A stretch of 64,000 bases of DNA, taken from contig JAXHVO010000026.1 in NCBI GenBank assembly GCA_034189135.1, forward strand, positions 1 through 64,000, read 5' to 3'. Source of the stretch: Thermodesulfobacteriota bacterium. GTDB lineage: Bacteria > Desulfobacterota > Desulfobacteria > Desulfobacterales > JAUWMJ01. Under the pieces are notes generated by a model. The model saw nothing but the letters and a program-made list of their open reading frames with translations, searched no databases and was not told where the DNA came from. The position numbers and the translations under genes were made by a program. Positions 37,996-47,159 of the stretch are shown here, piece by piece; positions within the stretch are counted from its first letter, which is position 1; each line of letters starts with the position of its first letter.

Positions 37996-38634
37996 ATGGA
38001 ACAAAATGCCCAAAAACCTCAAATCGTGGTTGACTCTTTTGAAGAACTGACCGGTGAAATTACACCAACCGCAACCAAGGGTGTTGAAGAAATAGGCCAA
38101 CGGGTCAAAACTTTACGAGAACAAAAAGGGCTTTCTCTTGATGAATTGTCAAAGCTGACCGGCTTTGGCGTCGAGCTGCTTTCCGAAATAGAGGAAGATA
38201 AAGTGCAGCCCCAGCTTGGAACGGTTATCAAGCTTTCAAAGGCTCTAGATAGTGCCTTTGGTCGTTTGGTGTCTGGTGTCGGCGATAAACTGTTTTCCAT
38301 AACCAGAAAAAATGAACAGAAAGTGGTATTAAGATCCACGTCCCATGAAGGTCAAAAGCAGGTCTATACCTATAAAAGTCTTGCTCCGGAAGTCAAAGGT
38401 CGTCATATGGAGGCCATGATTGTGCAGCTGGAAGAAAATCCGGACCCGGATACTTCGGTCCATGAAGGCGAGGAATTCATTTATGTTCTAGATGGAGTGG
38501 TATCCCTGAAAATCGGGGAAGATTCATTTTCTCTTGAGCCGGGAGACAGTGTGTATTACCTTTCCACCACGCCACATCTGATTTCAGCAAAAAGAGGAAA
38601 AGCGACTATTCTGGCTGTGCTTTATGAAGGTTGA
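37996..38634 (+). CDS. XRE-family regulator with cupin domain
   Basis: About 212 residues. An N-terminal helix-turn-helix (VKTLREQKGLSLDELSKLTG, then SEIEEDKVQPQLGTVIKLSKAL) occupies about 25-85 and a C-terminal cupin_2 barrel (VHEGEEFIYVLDG, LEPGDSVYYLSTTPHLI) about 145-205. Such regulators sense small ligands through the cupin. GAGGAG at 37983-37988 sets the ATG at 37996; a TTG at 37981 is an alternative upstream frame. Its target is likely the acyl-CoA dehydrogenase gene, inferred only from adjacency. Confidence 0.85.
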   Translation: MEQNAQKPQIVVDSFEELTGEITPTATKGVEEIGQRVKTLREQKGLSLDELSKLTGFGVELLSEIEEDKVQPQLGTVIKLSKALDSAFGRLVSGVGDKLFSITRKNEQKVVLRSTSHEGQKQVYTYKSLAPEVKGRHMEAMIVQLEENPDPDTSVHEGEEFIYVLDGVVSLKIGEDSFSLEPGDSVYYLSTTPHLISAKRGKATILAVLYEG

Positions 38635-38652
38635 TCTTTTATGGACCACAAA

Positions 38653-38678
38653 AGGGGTGGCTTTTGCAAGCCACCCCT
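38653..38678. terminator. bidirectional terminator between convergent genes
   Basis: An 11-bp perfect stem (AGGGGTGGCTT with AAGCCACCCCT) with loop TTGC lies between the regulator and hsp20, which converge. The minus-strand side is followed by TTTGTGG and the plus side by GTAATC, so neither T tract is strong. Confidence 0.6.
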
Positions 38679-38717
38679 GTAATCAGGATAGAAATGTTAA
38701 TCAATGATGGATCATGG

Positions 38718-39161
38718 TTAGTGTATCGTGATCTGTTTCGGTTTTTCCTCTTCAGGTTTGGGGATATCAATTTTTAAAACGCCGTCCTTAAAATCAGCTT
38801 TGATCTTATCAGGGTTCAGGCCCACCGGCAATGTAAACGCCCGGTTAAATTTCCCAAAAGCTCTTTCCCTTTTGTAATAATTTTCCTCTTTAACCTCATT
38901 TTCAAAGGAGCGCTCACCCTTGAGAGTCAAAACTCTGTCCTTTAAATCGATCACGATATCCTTTTTGTCCATGCCTGGCAGTTCAGCTTTTATTATAATG
39001 TTGTTGTCATTGTCATAAATATCAACAACCGGGTTCCAGCTGGTCATTGCCAATTCATCATTTTCCCGGGTTGGTGCATAAAAGTCATCATCAAAAAACC
39101 GGTTAAAACGGTTTTGAAAAAATGCCATATCTCTTAGTGGTGTCCATCTTACAATATTCAT
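38718..39161 (-). CDS. small heat-shock protein Hsp20
   Basis: A 147-residue alpha-crystallin-type chaperone. The crystallin domain runs from about 38 to 140 (VDIYDNDNNIIIKAELPGMDKKDI, then GVLKIDIPKPEEE). It holds unfolding proteins in an ATP-independent way. The minus-strand RBS AAAAGGAGG lies at 39171-39179. A possible -35 (TTGACA, complement of 39269-39274) is present in the upstream AT-rich region, but no clear sigma-32 promoter was recognised. Confidence 0.93.
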   Translation of the reverse strand: MNIVRWTPLRDMAFFQNRFNRFFDDDFYAPTRENDELAMTSWNPVVDIYDNDNNIIIKAELPGMDKKDIVIDLKDRVLTLKGERSFENEVKEENYYKRERAFGKFNRAFTLPVGLNPDKIKADFKDGVLKIDIPKPEEEKPKQITIH

Positions 39162-39454
39162 GATATTTTCCTCCTTTTATTGATTTTTTTCCGTATCTGG
39201 TCCTAATTGCTTACTGACTCAGACCGATTTACATTTCCTTGAAAATATGTTAAGAATGAATTATTATATGTCAAGAAAAAATATAAATAATTTGTTGCAT
39301 TACTTAAAATAATAAATAGTATATAGTAATGGAAGCTTAAAATTATGTATTATTTCTTGGAGATGCTCAACGCGCCTATTGATTTATCGAATAAACCCTT
39401 GACCGTTTGGTTTCCTGAGCACTCGAACCCTTTCCATAACAAAAGGCGGGAAAA

Positions 39455-40051
39455 ATGAAAAAACATAAAAAAGACAATGAGATCGAAACAATATTCTTGC
39501 CGCAGCCCTCTTCTTCGGATTTAAGAGGCAAACAGTCCGTCAGGGCAACCTTCAAATTAACCGAAAAATCGATTCACGCCATAAATGTGGTATCCGTGCA
39601 TCTGGGCATTAAACAAAAATCTCTTTTTGACCATTTGATTGAGGATAAGCAGTGTTTGAAATTAATTGCCGGTGAAATAAAAGAACAGGTATTTTCCCAA
39701 CTTAGCCGAATTCAAAAAACATATGTTTTAAGCCGCCGGACCCTATCGTCCCTGGATCAGACAGCCAAAAAGTTCAATGCTCCTCGTGATGCCTTGGTGG
39801 AGTATTCCATTCAAAGACTTATTCCGGTAATTGCCGGAGAGAAAGAAAAACATCGAAAACGCAAATTCATTTTAACTGAAATGACCAAGCACCTGGAACA
39901 TGGGGAAAAAATTTTACAAAAATCAGCAGAATTATTAGGCCAAGACGATCCCGTTTACCGCAAATTCAAATCAGTAATCACTGCCGGAGAAAGCGCTTAT
40001 AAGCATATAGAATCATTTATTGAGAAGGGTGAAATAATTGAAGAGTTTTAA
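39455..40051 (+). CDS. putative tandem ribbon-helix-helix protein
   Basis: A 198-residue basic protein of no named family. Two segments have the strand-helix-helix pattern of Arc/MetJ DNA-binding domains: VRATFKLTEKSIHAINVVS and the following LGIKQKSLFDHLIE (about 28-70), then KTYVLSRRTLSSLDQTAKK followed by APRDALVEYSIQRLI (about 90-130). The C-terminus is a charged helix. Two fused half-dimers would make a single-chain regulator. RBS GGCGGG lies close upstream. The DNA-binding role is inferred from secondary-structure pattern only. Confidence 0.6.
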   Translation: MKKHKKDNEIETIFLPQPSSSDLRGKQSVRATFKLTEKSIHAINVVSVHLGIKQKSLFDHLIEDKQCLKLIAGEIKEQVFSQLSRIQKTYVLSRRTLSSLDQTAKKFNAPRDALVEYSIQRLIPVIAGEKEKHRKRKFILTEMTKHLEHGEKILQKSAELLGQDDPVYRKFKSVITAGESAYKHIESFIEKGEIIEEF

Positions 40052-40164
40052 CCGGTGCCTGGTAATAAACGATACACTTCAGCTGTGATCGAGCCATCAC
40101 CACCACTTCAGGTTGACTCATCCCGCTACCTGCGATTGGGGTTTGCAGAACTTACCCTGCCCTG

Positions 40165-40917
40165 TCAGCGCTTGCCAACCGGGATGATGTATAAGGGCTC
40201 TTCGTGTTGCGGTAAGTTCAATATTTTGCTGACCTTTTCATCGTTAAACGCACCGATCGTTACCACGCCCAGATCCATCGCTGTCGACTGAAGGCAAACG
40301 TTGGCAGCCGCATGCCCGATTTCCATGTGAACATATTTTATGCCCCTGTTCCCGTATTTTCGGGTAATTCTTTGATACACCGCGGTGAATACCAGGTCGA
40401 TGGCGGCATTTTTTACGCAGCTTTGCCCCAGCGCAGCACCGGCAAGCTGTGGTCTTACATCCCTATCTGAGATCATGACCAGTTCATGTTTGTCGGGTTT
40501 ATACAGATATATGCCAACAGCAAGACCCTGCACATTGCCGACGATCAGATACACTTCGAGGGGATAAAGGGCTCCGGCCGACGGCGAGGTGCGGAAACCC
40601 CGGTTCGATGTAATTCCCTGTGCGGCCCACAAGAGTTGCGAGACCTCCTTTAGCGTAAGCGGTTCACCGGAGTAATTCCTGACCGACCGCCTTTTGAGTA
40701 GAGCCTCTTCCAGAGAAACATCACTGTTATATTTAGGTTCGGGCAGCTTTATCCTCATTTTTTTCACCCCCGATGCAGGAGTCAGTGGAGCACTGAGCGC
40801 AGGTTGGCTGTGGGCGAAGCCAGATAGAAGCACCAGTACCGAGACTCGCATAAAAAGTAGGCCGAATTTTTTACCCATAGTTAACCCATGATGATTATTT
40901 TCGGTTTTAGTAGCCAC
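40165..40917 (-). CDS. exported SagB/ThcOx-type nitroreductase
   Basis: About 250 residues. An N-terminal signal peptide (GLLFMRVSVLVLLSGFAHSQPALS) precedes a nitroreductase domain: LKRRSVRNYSGEPLTLKEVSQLLWAAQG, then RTSPSAGALYPLEVYLI, and AAANVCLQSTAMDLGVVTIGAF, the SagB-type dehydrogenase pattern that binds FMN. Exported members are common in Desulfobacterota and of unknown substrate. The start GTG at 40917 has GGAAG at suitable spacing; ATG 40944 and ATG 40878 are alternatives. It has no oxazole-synthesis partners nearby, so peptide modification is not supported. Confidence 0.78.
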   Translation of the reverse strand: MATKTENNHHGLTMGKKFGLLFMRVSVLVLLSGFAHSQPALSAPLTPASGVKKMRIKLPEPKYNSDVSLEEALLKRRSVRNYSGEPLTLKEVSQLLWAAQGITSNRGFRTSPSAGALYPLEVYLIVGNVQGLAVGIYLYKPDKHELVMISDRDVRPQLAGAALGQSCVKNAAIDLVFTAVYQRITRKYGNRGIKYVHMEIGHAAANVCLQSTAMDLGVVTIGAFNDEKVSKILNLPQHEEPLYIIPVGKR

Positions 40918-41025
40918 GCTTAACACTTCCTTTTTATACATCATTCAGCATTTTTCCACTTTCTAAAGATACTAAATGGCTGATGTATTCATCACCCGGT
41001 TTACCTGGAAGATTTTGTTGCCAGG

Positions 41026-42222
41026 CTACAGATGGTCGTCAGGTGCTAAAACTTTGGGTATGACCTGAACGGTTTCCGGGTATTTAAGCCCGCTTCCGGT
41101 ATTGAGCAGCACAACCCTTTCGTTCGGCTGGATCCAACCCGTATCCCTAAGTTTCAATGCCGCAGCAAAGGTGGCCGCTCCTTCGGGGCAGGCAAAAGTA
41201 CCCTCTCTGGATGCCAGCATATTCTCTGCTTCGATAATTTTCTCATCGAATACGGCGACGGCGCAGCCGTTGGTTTGATATATGGCTTCCAATACCAGAA
41301 AGTCTCCTATGGCTTTGGGAACGGTAATACCGAAAGCAAGTGTTTTGGCATTGTGCCAGAATTCGGATTCTGTCTTGCCTTCCTCCCAGGCCTTTATAAT
41401 GGGCGCACAACCGGTCGATTGTACGGAAACAAGTCTGGGCATTTTGTCACCCACCCATCCCATCTCGTGAAGTTCCTGAAACGCCTTATAAATGCCGATA
41501 ATACCCACACCGCCGCCAGTGGGATAAATGATGACATCCGGCAGTTTCCAATCAAACTGCTCTGCGATCTCAAGGCCCATGGTTTTTTTCCCTTCAATCC
41601 GATAGGGTTCCTTGAGCGTGGAAGCATCATACCAACCGTACTGTTTTATCGCCTTGGAAACGATTTTGCCTGCATCACTGATGAGCCCGTCCACCAGATA
41701 TAAATCCGCTCCACTGATGGCGCATTCCCCGCGGGGTATGGGTGGTGCGTCTTCAGGCATCACAATAACCGATTTTATTCCCGCGGCAGCAGCGTACACG
41801 GCCCATGCAGCACCTGCATTCCCATTGGTCGGCATGGCCAATGTGCCCACACCCAGTTCTTTGGCACGGGAAACACCCACGGCAGCACCTCGTGCTTTAA
41901 AAGTTCCGGTGGGAAGAATGCCTTCGTCTTTAAGGTAGAGATTTTCAAGGCCCACTTCAGCTCCCAGTCGATTCAATTTCAATAGCGGCGTCATTCCTTC
42001 TCCAAGGTTGACCATATTTTCATGATGTTTGACAGGAAGCAGCTCAAGGTAACGCCAAAGATCCGGTTTCCTCTTGCTCAAATCCTCTTTTTTCAGAACC
42101 GTTGATACCTTGCTGAGGTCATATCGTACCAGCAGAGGGGACCCGCAGTCACACACCTGTATGATCTTTTCGCTTACATAGGTGTTATCGCATTTCGGGC
42201 ATGCCAGATGAGATACATACAT
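41026..42222 (-). CDS. thrC: threonine synthase
   Basis: About 398 residues. A zinc-ribbon-like start (Cys8, Cys11, Cys24, Cys26) precedes a fold-type II PLP domain with NLGEGMTPLLKL, the cofactor Lys109 in TGTFKARG, TNGNAGAAWAVYA and the TGGGVGIIG phosphate loop. It converts O-phosphohomoserine to threonine. The longer ATG at 42228 is too close to AAGGAG; ATG 42222 has a normal 7-nt spacing. A related PLP lyase such as cysteate synthase is a possible alternative, as these share the zinc-ribbon start. Confidence 0.82.
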   Translation of the reverse strand: MYVSHLACPKCDNTYVSEKIIQVCDCGSPLLVRYDLSKVSTVLKKEDLSKRKPDLWRYLELLPVKHHENMVNLGEGMTPLLKLNRLGAEVGLENLYLKDEGILPTGTFKARGAAVGVSRAKELGVGTLAMPTNGNAGAAWAVYAAAAGIKSVIVMPEDAPPIPRGECAISGADLYLVDGLISDAGKIVSKAIKQYGWYDASTLKEPYRIEGKKTMGLEIAEQFDWKLPDVIIYPTGGGVGIIGIYKAFQELHEMGWVGDKMPRLVSVQSTGCAPIIKAWEEGKTESEFWHNAKTLAFGITVPKAIGDFLVLEAIYQTNGCAVAVFDEKIIEAENMLASREGTFACPEGAATFAAALKLRDTGWIQPNERVVLLNTGSGLKYPETVQVIPKVLAPDDHL

Positions 42223-42339
42223 TTTCATTCTCCTTTGTTGGTCGACCCATCGATGACTTGGACACTGACACTAACGCTGCTAATCAGCTGCGCGGCTTTT
42301 TGCGACGGCTGAATTAACCTTTTTATGATTGCAAATTCC

Positions 42340-43641
42340 CTATTTTTTTATGGATACGATCAATAATCCTTTGACCGGGTTGCCCGACTGGTTCCTAATG
42401 TCGGTTTTGCTTATTTTTATTATTTTTAGTTCATGCCGCTTCAGGATCTCTTGAATATATTTCTGTGAATGTGCATAGCGGCCGCTGGGAAAAAGTTGGT
42501 AATTCTTTGTATTATCTTTTAGTTCTTCTACTGAAAATGCAATTTTCCCTCCGCTAACAAGATATGAAGATGCGGATTTAATAATCGCATCCAAATTCCC
42601 AAAATATACAAACACATCAGAGCTGTATATGAGGTCAAATTTTGTTGGAAAAGCCCAGTCCTGGAGGATGTCAAAAATCTCGAGTCGGTTGTAAATTTTC
42701 TTTTCAAAGGCTTTTTCGAGCATCTTTGCCGATACATCAACACCTATCAGGCTCTTCGCAAAAGGTCGGTATAGCTTAGCAGGCAGACCGGTACCGCATC
42801 CAAGGTCCAGAATAGCCATCTTGTCAGTCAAATAGGGATGCACAAGATTAAAGAGGAGTTCAGGAGTTTTATATCCCAGCTTTTCAACCAGGATAGTTTC
42901 AAAATTTTCAGCACACTGATCAAAAATACTTCGTACATGTTCCACTGGTGCAGCTTCAGGTGTTTCTTCCCCCCTTATGCTTTGGAGCATGAATTTTGCT
43001 ATTTCATTATCCGGCTGTAGTTTAAGCACCTTGTTGTAGTGTTCTTCAGCTTCTCTGAACTGTTTGGACCGTTGAAGAAAAATTCCCAGATTCAAATGGG
43101 GGGATGCATAATCCGGTTGTATCTCAATGGCCTTTCTATATGAGTTCAAAGCGTTTTCAGCCAGATTAAGCTCATCCTGGGCCACACCAAGGTTATTCCA
43201 TGCCTCTGCCATCTCAGGGGCAAACCGTACTGCCGACCGAAAGCTTGCAATAGCATCATCCTGTTTCCCGATTTCCCGGTACGCTACTCCCAGATTATTC
43301 CATACTATACCAACATCCGGTTGTTGATCTATCATAGACTTGTAAACCACTATGGCTCCTTGATGATCATTCTCCAGTTGTTTCAGCCTTCCCAGGTTAT
43401 AGCATGATGATAAATCAGGCGGATTGAGATGGGCTGCTTTTTCAAATACTGGTTTTGCCTTCTCAGGTCGGTTCTGGTCCAGAAACAGATTTCCAAGCGC
43501 ATTTAGCACCCGTCCCCAGTCAGGCCTTTTTTTTAATATTTCCCGGTAGCCTCTTTCTGCTTTAGAAAACTTACCATCCCTATGGGCTGCATAATATTTT
43601 TTAAATTTTTTTTCGAGATTGTCTATTCTATTCTTTTCCAT
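42340..43641 (-). CDS. TPR-methyltransferase fusion protein
   Basis: A 433-residue protein. Residues about 10-230 are six or more tetratricopeptide repeats (for example LGNLFLDQNRPEKAKPVFEK and WNNLGVAYREIGKQDDAIAS). The C-terminal part is a Rossmann methyltransferase: LDLGCGTG at 278-285, IGVDVSAKML next, and YSSDVFVYFGN. It probably methylates a protein or small molecule that the TPR part recruits. The target is not known. It is followed by threonine synthase on the same strand with about 118 bp between. Confidence 0.83.
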   Translation of the reverse strand: MEKNRIDNLEKKFKKYYAAHRDGKFSKAERGYREILKKRPDWGRVLNALGNLFLDQNRPEKAKPVFEKAAHLNPPDLSSCYNLGRLKQLENDHQGAIVVYKSMIDQQPDVGIVWNNLGVAYREIGKQDDAIASFRSAVRFAPEMAEAWNNLGVAQDELNLAENALNSYRKAIEIQPDYASPHLNLGIFLQRSKQFREAEEHYNKVLKLQPDNEIAKFMLQSIRGEETPEAAPVEHVRSIFDQCAENFETILVEKLGYKTPELLFNLVHPYLTDKMAILDLGCGTGLPAKLYRPFAKSLIGVDVSAKMLEKAFEKKIYNRLEIFDILQDWAFPTKFDLIYSSDVFVYFGNLDAIIKSASSYLVSGGKIAFSVEELKDNTKNYQLFPSGRYAHSQKYIQEILKRHELKIIKISKTDIRNQSGNPVKGLLIVSIKK

Positions 43642-44185
43642 ATATGAATTCTTTTTTCAGGTAATACCCTCAGTTAAAAACATTTGGTTAAGTGACATCA
43701 CTCTATCTGCATAACATGTAAAATGATATGATAGGCATAATCGCTTAATTCCTTACAGTGGCTTATGGTGTTTTTTTTTCGATTGTTAAACTGGTTTTTC
43801 TGAAACGATCTATTCAGCAGCATACCGGAAGGAATAGCAAAATTTGCTTGATGTCGATTTTCACTTAAATTTAAATACTATATTTATAATCGGTTGACAA
43901 TAAATATTCGGATTTCTCGTTAAAAAAGGAATTACTCAAAAGCGCCACTCCTTTAAAGAAGCGAAAAGTCCGCTTGATTTTTAGAATGTCGGTTTTTAAC
44001 TTTAAAAAGGTTTTCGTTGAGACGATATCTATCAAATATTGATATGCTTTTTACGATTTTTGGTGGTGGAAACTTATTTATAATCCGATGATTTCCATTG
44101 ATTTCCACTTGACAAAAAATGTCTCTCAAGGTAAACAAGCTGACATTTAATTTAAAATTATAAACCCCAGCATGACGGAGTTTCA
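43642..44185. other. intergenic region with promoter upstream of qrcA
   Basis: This 544-bp AT-rich region separates the methyltransferase gene and the Qrc operon, which are divergent. TTGACA at 44109-44114 with TAAACA at 44132-44137 (17-bp spacer) is the likely Qrc promoter. A minus-strand frame over 43953-44195 is not protein-like. No RNA gene or repeat was recognised. Confidence 0.5.
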
Positions 44186-44875
44186 ATGAGCACACTAGAT
44201 GATCAAACCAAAGAGGTTACTGAAACGTCTTCTCCGGCAAAGGAAGAAAGCAGTGCGGAAAATGCTTCTGGTGGATTTATCATCCTGTTTTTTATCATAG
44301 GGCTTATTGCAAGCCTAATTGTCGGATGGATAATCTTTCCCAAACTCCTTTACTCCAAGAAAAATCAGCCCATCGATTTTAACCATGAGATTCACATGGA
44401 CCTTGTGGAAGACGGTTGCGAAAGCTGCCATTTTTTCCGTGAGGATGGCAGTTATTCCGGTGTTCCGAAGCTTGCACAATGTATGGATTGCCACGAAGAG
44501 GTTCAGGGCGAAAGCGAAAATGAAGCTGTATTTGTCGCTGAGTATGTGGAAAAACAAAGGGAGGTTCCGTGGCTGATTTACTCCAAGCAGCCGGACTGCG
44601 TATTTTTTTCCCACGTGATACATGTGAAAACAGCAGCATTAGATTGTGTGCAATGTCATGGACATGTGGGTGAATCGACCAACCTGAAACCATATGAAGA
44701 GAATCGTATTACCGGTTACAGCCGGGACATATGGGGTAAGAATATGCTGGGTTATAAAAAGAATCCATGGGACAAGATGAAAATGAACGATTGCGCCGAT
44801 TGCCATAAAGAGATGAATGTTAAACCATCGAGCGTTCAGACTAAGAAGGATGCATGTTTTGTGTGTCATAAATAA
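44186..44875 (+). CDS. qrcA: QrcA multiheme cytochrome c subunit
   Basis: A 229-residue membrane-anchored periplasmic cytochrome. One membrane helix (about 29-51) is followed by five CxxCH heme sites (CESCH, CMDCH, CVQCH, CADCH, CFVCH). In the Desulfovibrio Qrc complex this subunit receives electrons from type I cytochrome c3 and passes them on to menaquinone reduction. The order with the three genes that follow matches qrcABCD, which is characteristic of sulfate reducers. Only five canonical sites are seen; a sixth heme known in D. vulgaris could be bound differently. Confidence 0.93.
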   Translation: MSTLDDQTKEVTETSSPAKEESSAENASGGFIILFFIIGLIASLIVGWIIFPKLLYSKKNQPIDFNHEIHMDLVEDGCESCHFFREDGSYSGVPKLAQCMDCHEEVQGESENEAVFVAEYVEKQREVPWLIYSKQPDCVFFSHVIHVKTAALDCVQCHGHVGESTNLKPYEENRITGYSRDIWGKNMLGYKKNPWDKMKMNDCADCHKEMNVKPSSVQTKKDACFVCHK

Positions 44876-44920
44876 TGGCTACTAATAAAAGACGATTGAC
44901 TGAAGTTTAGGGGAAAATCC

Positions 44921-47134
44921 ATGAAAATAGGCAGAAGAAGTTTTTTGTCGTTTGTAATTGGCGGTGCTGCGGGGACAGCCCTTTCACCATTGCCCTGGAA
45001 GCTGACGGATGATCTTTCAATATGGACACAGGCATGGCCATGGACACCTGTACCACCGGATGGTGAGGCAAGTTATGTGAATTCCACCTGCAATTTGTGC
45101 CCCGGCGGTTGCGGAATCACGGTTCGGAAAATTGACGACCGGGTGGTCAAAATTGAAGGCATGAACGGACATCCGGTAAATGAAGGTGGAATATGTGTCC
45201 TGGGTTTGTCAGGTGCGCAGCTTCTTTACGGGCCGATGCGAGTTAGGTCACCACTAAAAAAAGTGAACGGAAGGTTTAGGGAGGTTTCATGGGATTCCGC
45301 CATTGCTGAGATTTCCAGCAAACTTGGCGAGTTGAGATCTAAGGGCGCATCTCACAAACTTGCCTGTATTTCAGGAACGGATCGCGGGACAATGTCCGAG
45401 CTTTTAAGCCGGTTTCTCACTGTATACGGTTCAGCAAATTTTACCCGCACACCTTCCATTTTAGACTCTTATGAGCTGACCTTGCATATGATGCAGGGCG
45501 TGCAGGGCATACCCGGATTTGATGTTGAAAATGCCGACTTTGTGTTAAGTTTTGGCAGCGGTATCATTGAAGGATGGGGGTCACCTGTGCGCATGTTCAA
45601 GGCCAACAGCGGCTGGAAAAAGGCAGGCGGCAAGGTGGTTCAGATTGAACCCCGGCTTTCCAATACGGCTGCTAAATCAGATAAATGGATTCCCATTAAT
45701 CCTGGCACGGAAGGGGCTCTGGCACTGGGACTTGCAAGTGTAATTATTAAAGAAACCCTTTATAATAAAAGTTTTGTGAATAATTTTTCAGCCGGGTTTG
45801 ATAAATGGAAACGGCGCATCCTTGACGGATACAGCCCTGAAATTGTGACCAAGGTTACCGGAATTGATCAGGCAGTCATTGTATCTCTGGCAAGAGATTT
45901 TGCACGCAGCTCAAAACCTTTGGCGATTTGTGGCAGGGGCCAGGGGCGCACACCGGGTAGTGTGAAAGAATTTATGGCCGTCCATGCCTTAAATGCGCTG
46001 GTGGGAAATATAAATAAAAAGGGGGGTGTGTGGACCCTTCCCGAACCAAATTATATTAACTGGCCTGAACTGAAAATGGACGCTGTGGCTTCAACGGGCA
46101 TTCAAAAAGGTCGAACAGATAGCGCCGGGACTGGGAAATACCTCCATGCCAGATACCTGCTTAACCGGTTACCGGAAATCATAAATTCTGTGGATGTGTC
46201 TCCTGTTGAAGTGCTGTTTGTTTCAGAATCCAATCCCGGCTATACCATGCCGGACACATCGTCGGTAAAGAAGGCGTTTGAAAAAATACCCTTTGTGGTG
46301 AGTTTCTCATCTTATATGGACGAGACCGCCCAAATGGCGGATTTTATCCTTCCGAACCATATGTATCTGGAGCGATACGAGGATGTGCCTGCGGCAGCCG
46401 GATTTAATAAGCCGATCATCGGCCTTTCAAGGCCGGTGGTAGACCCCCAGTTTAACACCAAATATACAGGCGATGTCATTATTCAACTTGCAAAGGCCAT
46501 GGGCGGGTTTATTGCCGATGCATTTCCCTGGGAGAATTATGAAACCTGCCTTAAGGAAACGCTGGGCGACAGGTGGGACACGATGGTTGAAAACGGTTAC
46601 TGGGTGGATTCCGCCTATACAGCTTCCGGGTGGGAGAAAGGATTTGAAACAGCTTCGACCCGGTTTGAGTTTACCAGTAATGACATAGATTCGCTGTCCC
46701 GTTATGCCCCGGTTAAGCCTCAAGGGGATGAGGCCTCCTTTCCCCTTGTACTTATACCGTATGATTCCATGAGACTTGCAGGCGGTTTTATCGGTGATCC
46801 GCCTTTTGTGATTAAGACCGTTGAAGATACGATTCTTAAAGGCAAAGATATTTTGGTGGAAATCAACCCGGCTACTGCCGGGAAACTCGGTTTATCCGAA
46901 GGACGATATGCAAAATTAACCACTCCGAAAGGAAGTGCGAAAGTAAAAGTGCATCTTTTTGATGGAATTATGCCTGGTCTAGTGGCCATGCCCAGCGGGC
47001 TGGGCCATACAGCCTATGATAAATTTCTGGCAGGCAAGGGTATAAATATTAACCAGCTGATGGGTTCGGTGGAAGATTCATCCACCGGTCATGATGCCGT
47101 TTGGGGAATTAATGCAAAGCTTGTCAAAGCCTGA
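44921..47134 (+). CDS. qrcB: QrcB molybdopterin-oxidoreductase-like subunit
   Basis: A 737-residue periplasmic protein of the molybdopterin oxidoreductase family. A twin-arginine signal (GRRSFLSFVIGGAAG) leads to an N-terminal iron-sulfur motif (CNLCPGGCG plus GGICVLG). Domain layout is that of Psr/formate dehydrogenase alpha subunits. In the characterised Desulfovibrio complex this subunit contains no molybdenum, so it likely has a structural or electron-relay role. Located 45 bp after qrcA. Confidence 0.93.
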   Translation: MKIGRRSFLSFVIGGAAGTALSPLPWKLTDDLSIWTQAWPWTPVPPDGEASYVNSTCNLCPGGCGITVRKIDDRVVKIEGMNGHPVNEGGICVLGLSGAQLLYGPMRVRSPLKKVNGRFREVSWDSAIAEISSKLGELRSKGASHKLACISGTDRGTMSELLSRFLTVYGSANFTRTPSILDSYELTLHMMQGVQGIPGFDVENADFVLSFGSGIIEGWGSPVRMFKANSGWKKAGGKVVQIEPRLSNTAAKSDKWIPINPGTEGALALGLASVIIKETLYNKSFVNNFSAGFDKWKRRILDGYSPEIVTKVTGIDQAVIVSLARDFARSSKPLAICGRGQGRTPGSVKEFMAVHALNALVGNINKKGGVWTLPEPNYINWPELKMDAVASTGIQKGRTDSAGTGKYLHARYLLNRLPEIINSVDVSPVEVLFVSESNPGYTMPDTSSVKKAFEKIPFVVSFSSYMDETAQMADFILPNHMYLERYEDVPAAAGFNKPIIGLSRPVVDPQFNTKYTGDVIIQLAKAMGGFIADAFPWENYETCLKETLGDRWDTMVENGYWVDSAYTASGWEKGFETASTRFEFTSNDIDSLSRYAPVKPQGDEASFPLVLIPYDSMRLAGGFIGDPPFVIKTVEDTILKGKDILVEINPATAGKLGLSEGRYAKLTTPKGSAKVKVHLFDGIMPGLVAMPSGLGHTAYDKFLAGKGININQLMGSVEDSSTGHDAVWGINAKLVKA

Positions 47135-47159
47135 AAATCGTCAATCCAAAGAGGTCCCG

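Noticed and set aside
43953-44195. 80-residue minus-strand frame upstream of qrcA
   Set aside because: No RBS, no recognisable pattern, overlaps the likely promoter of the Qrc operon.
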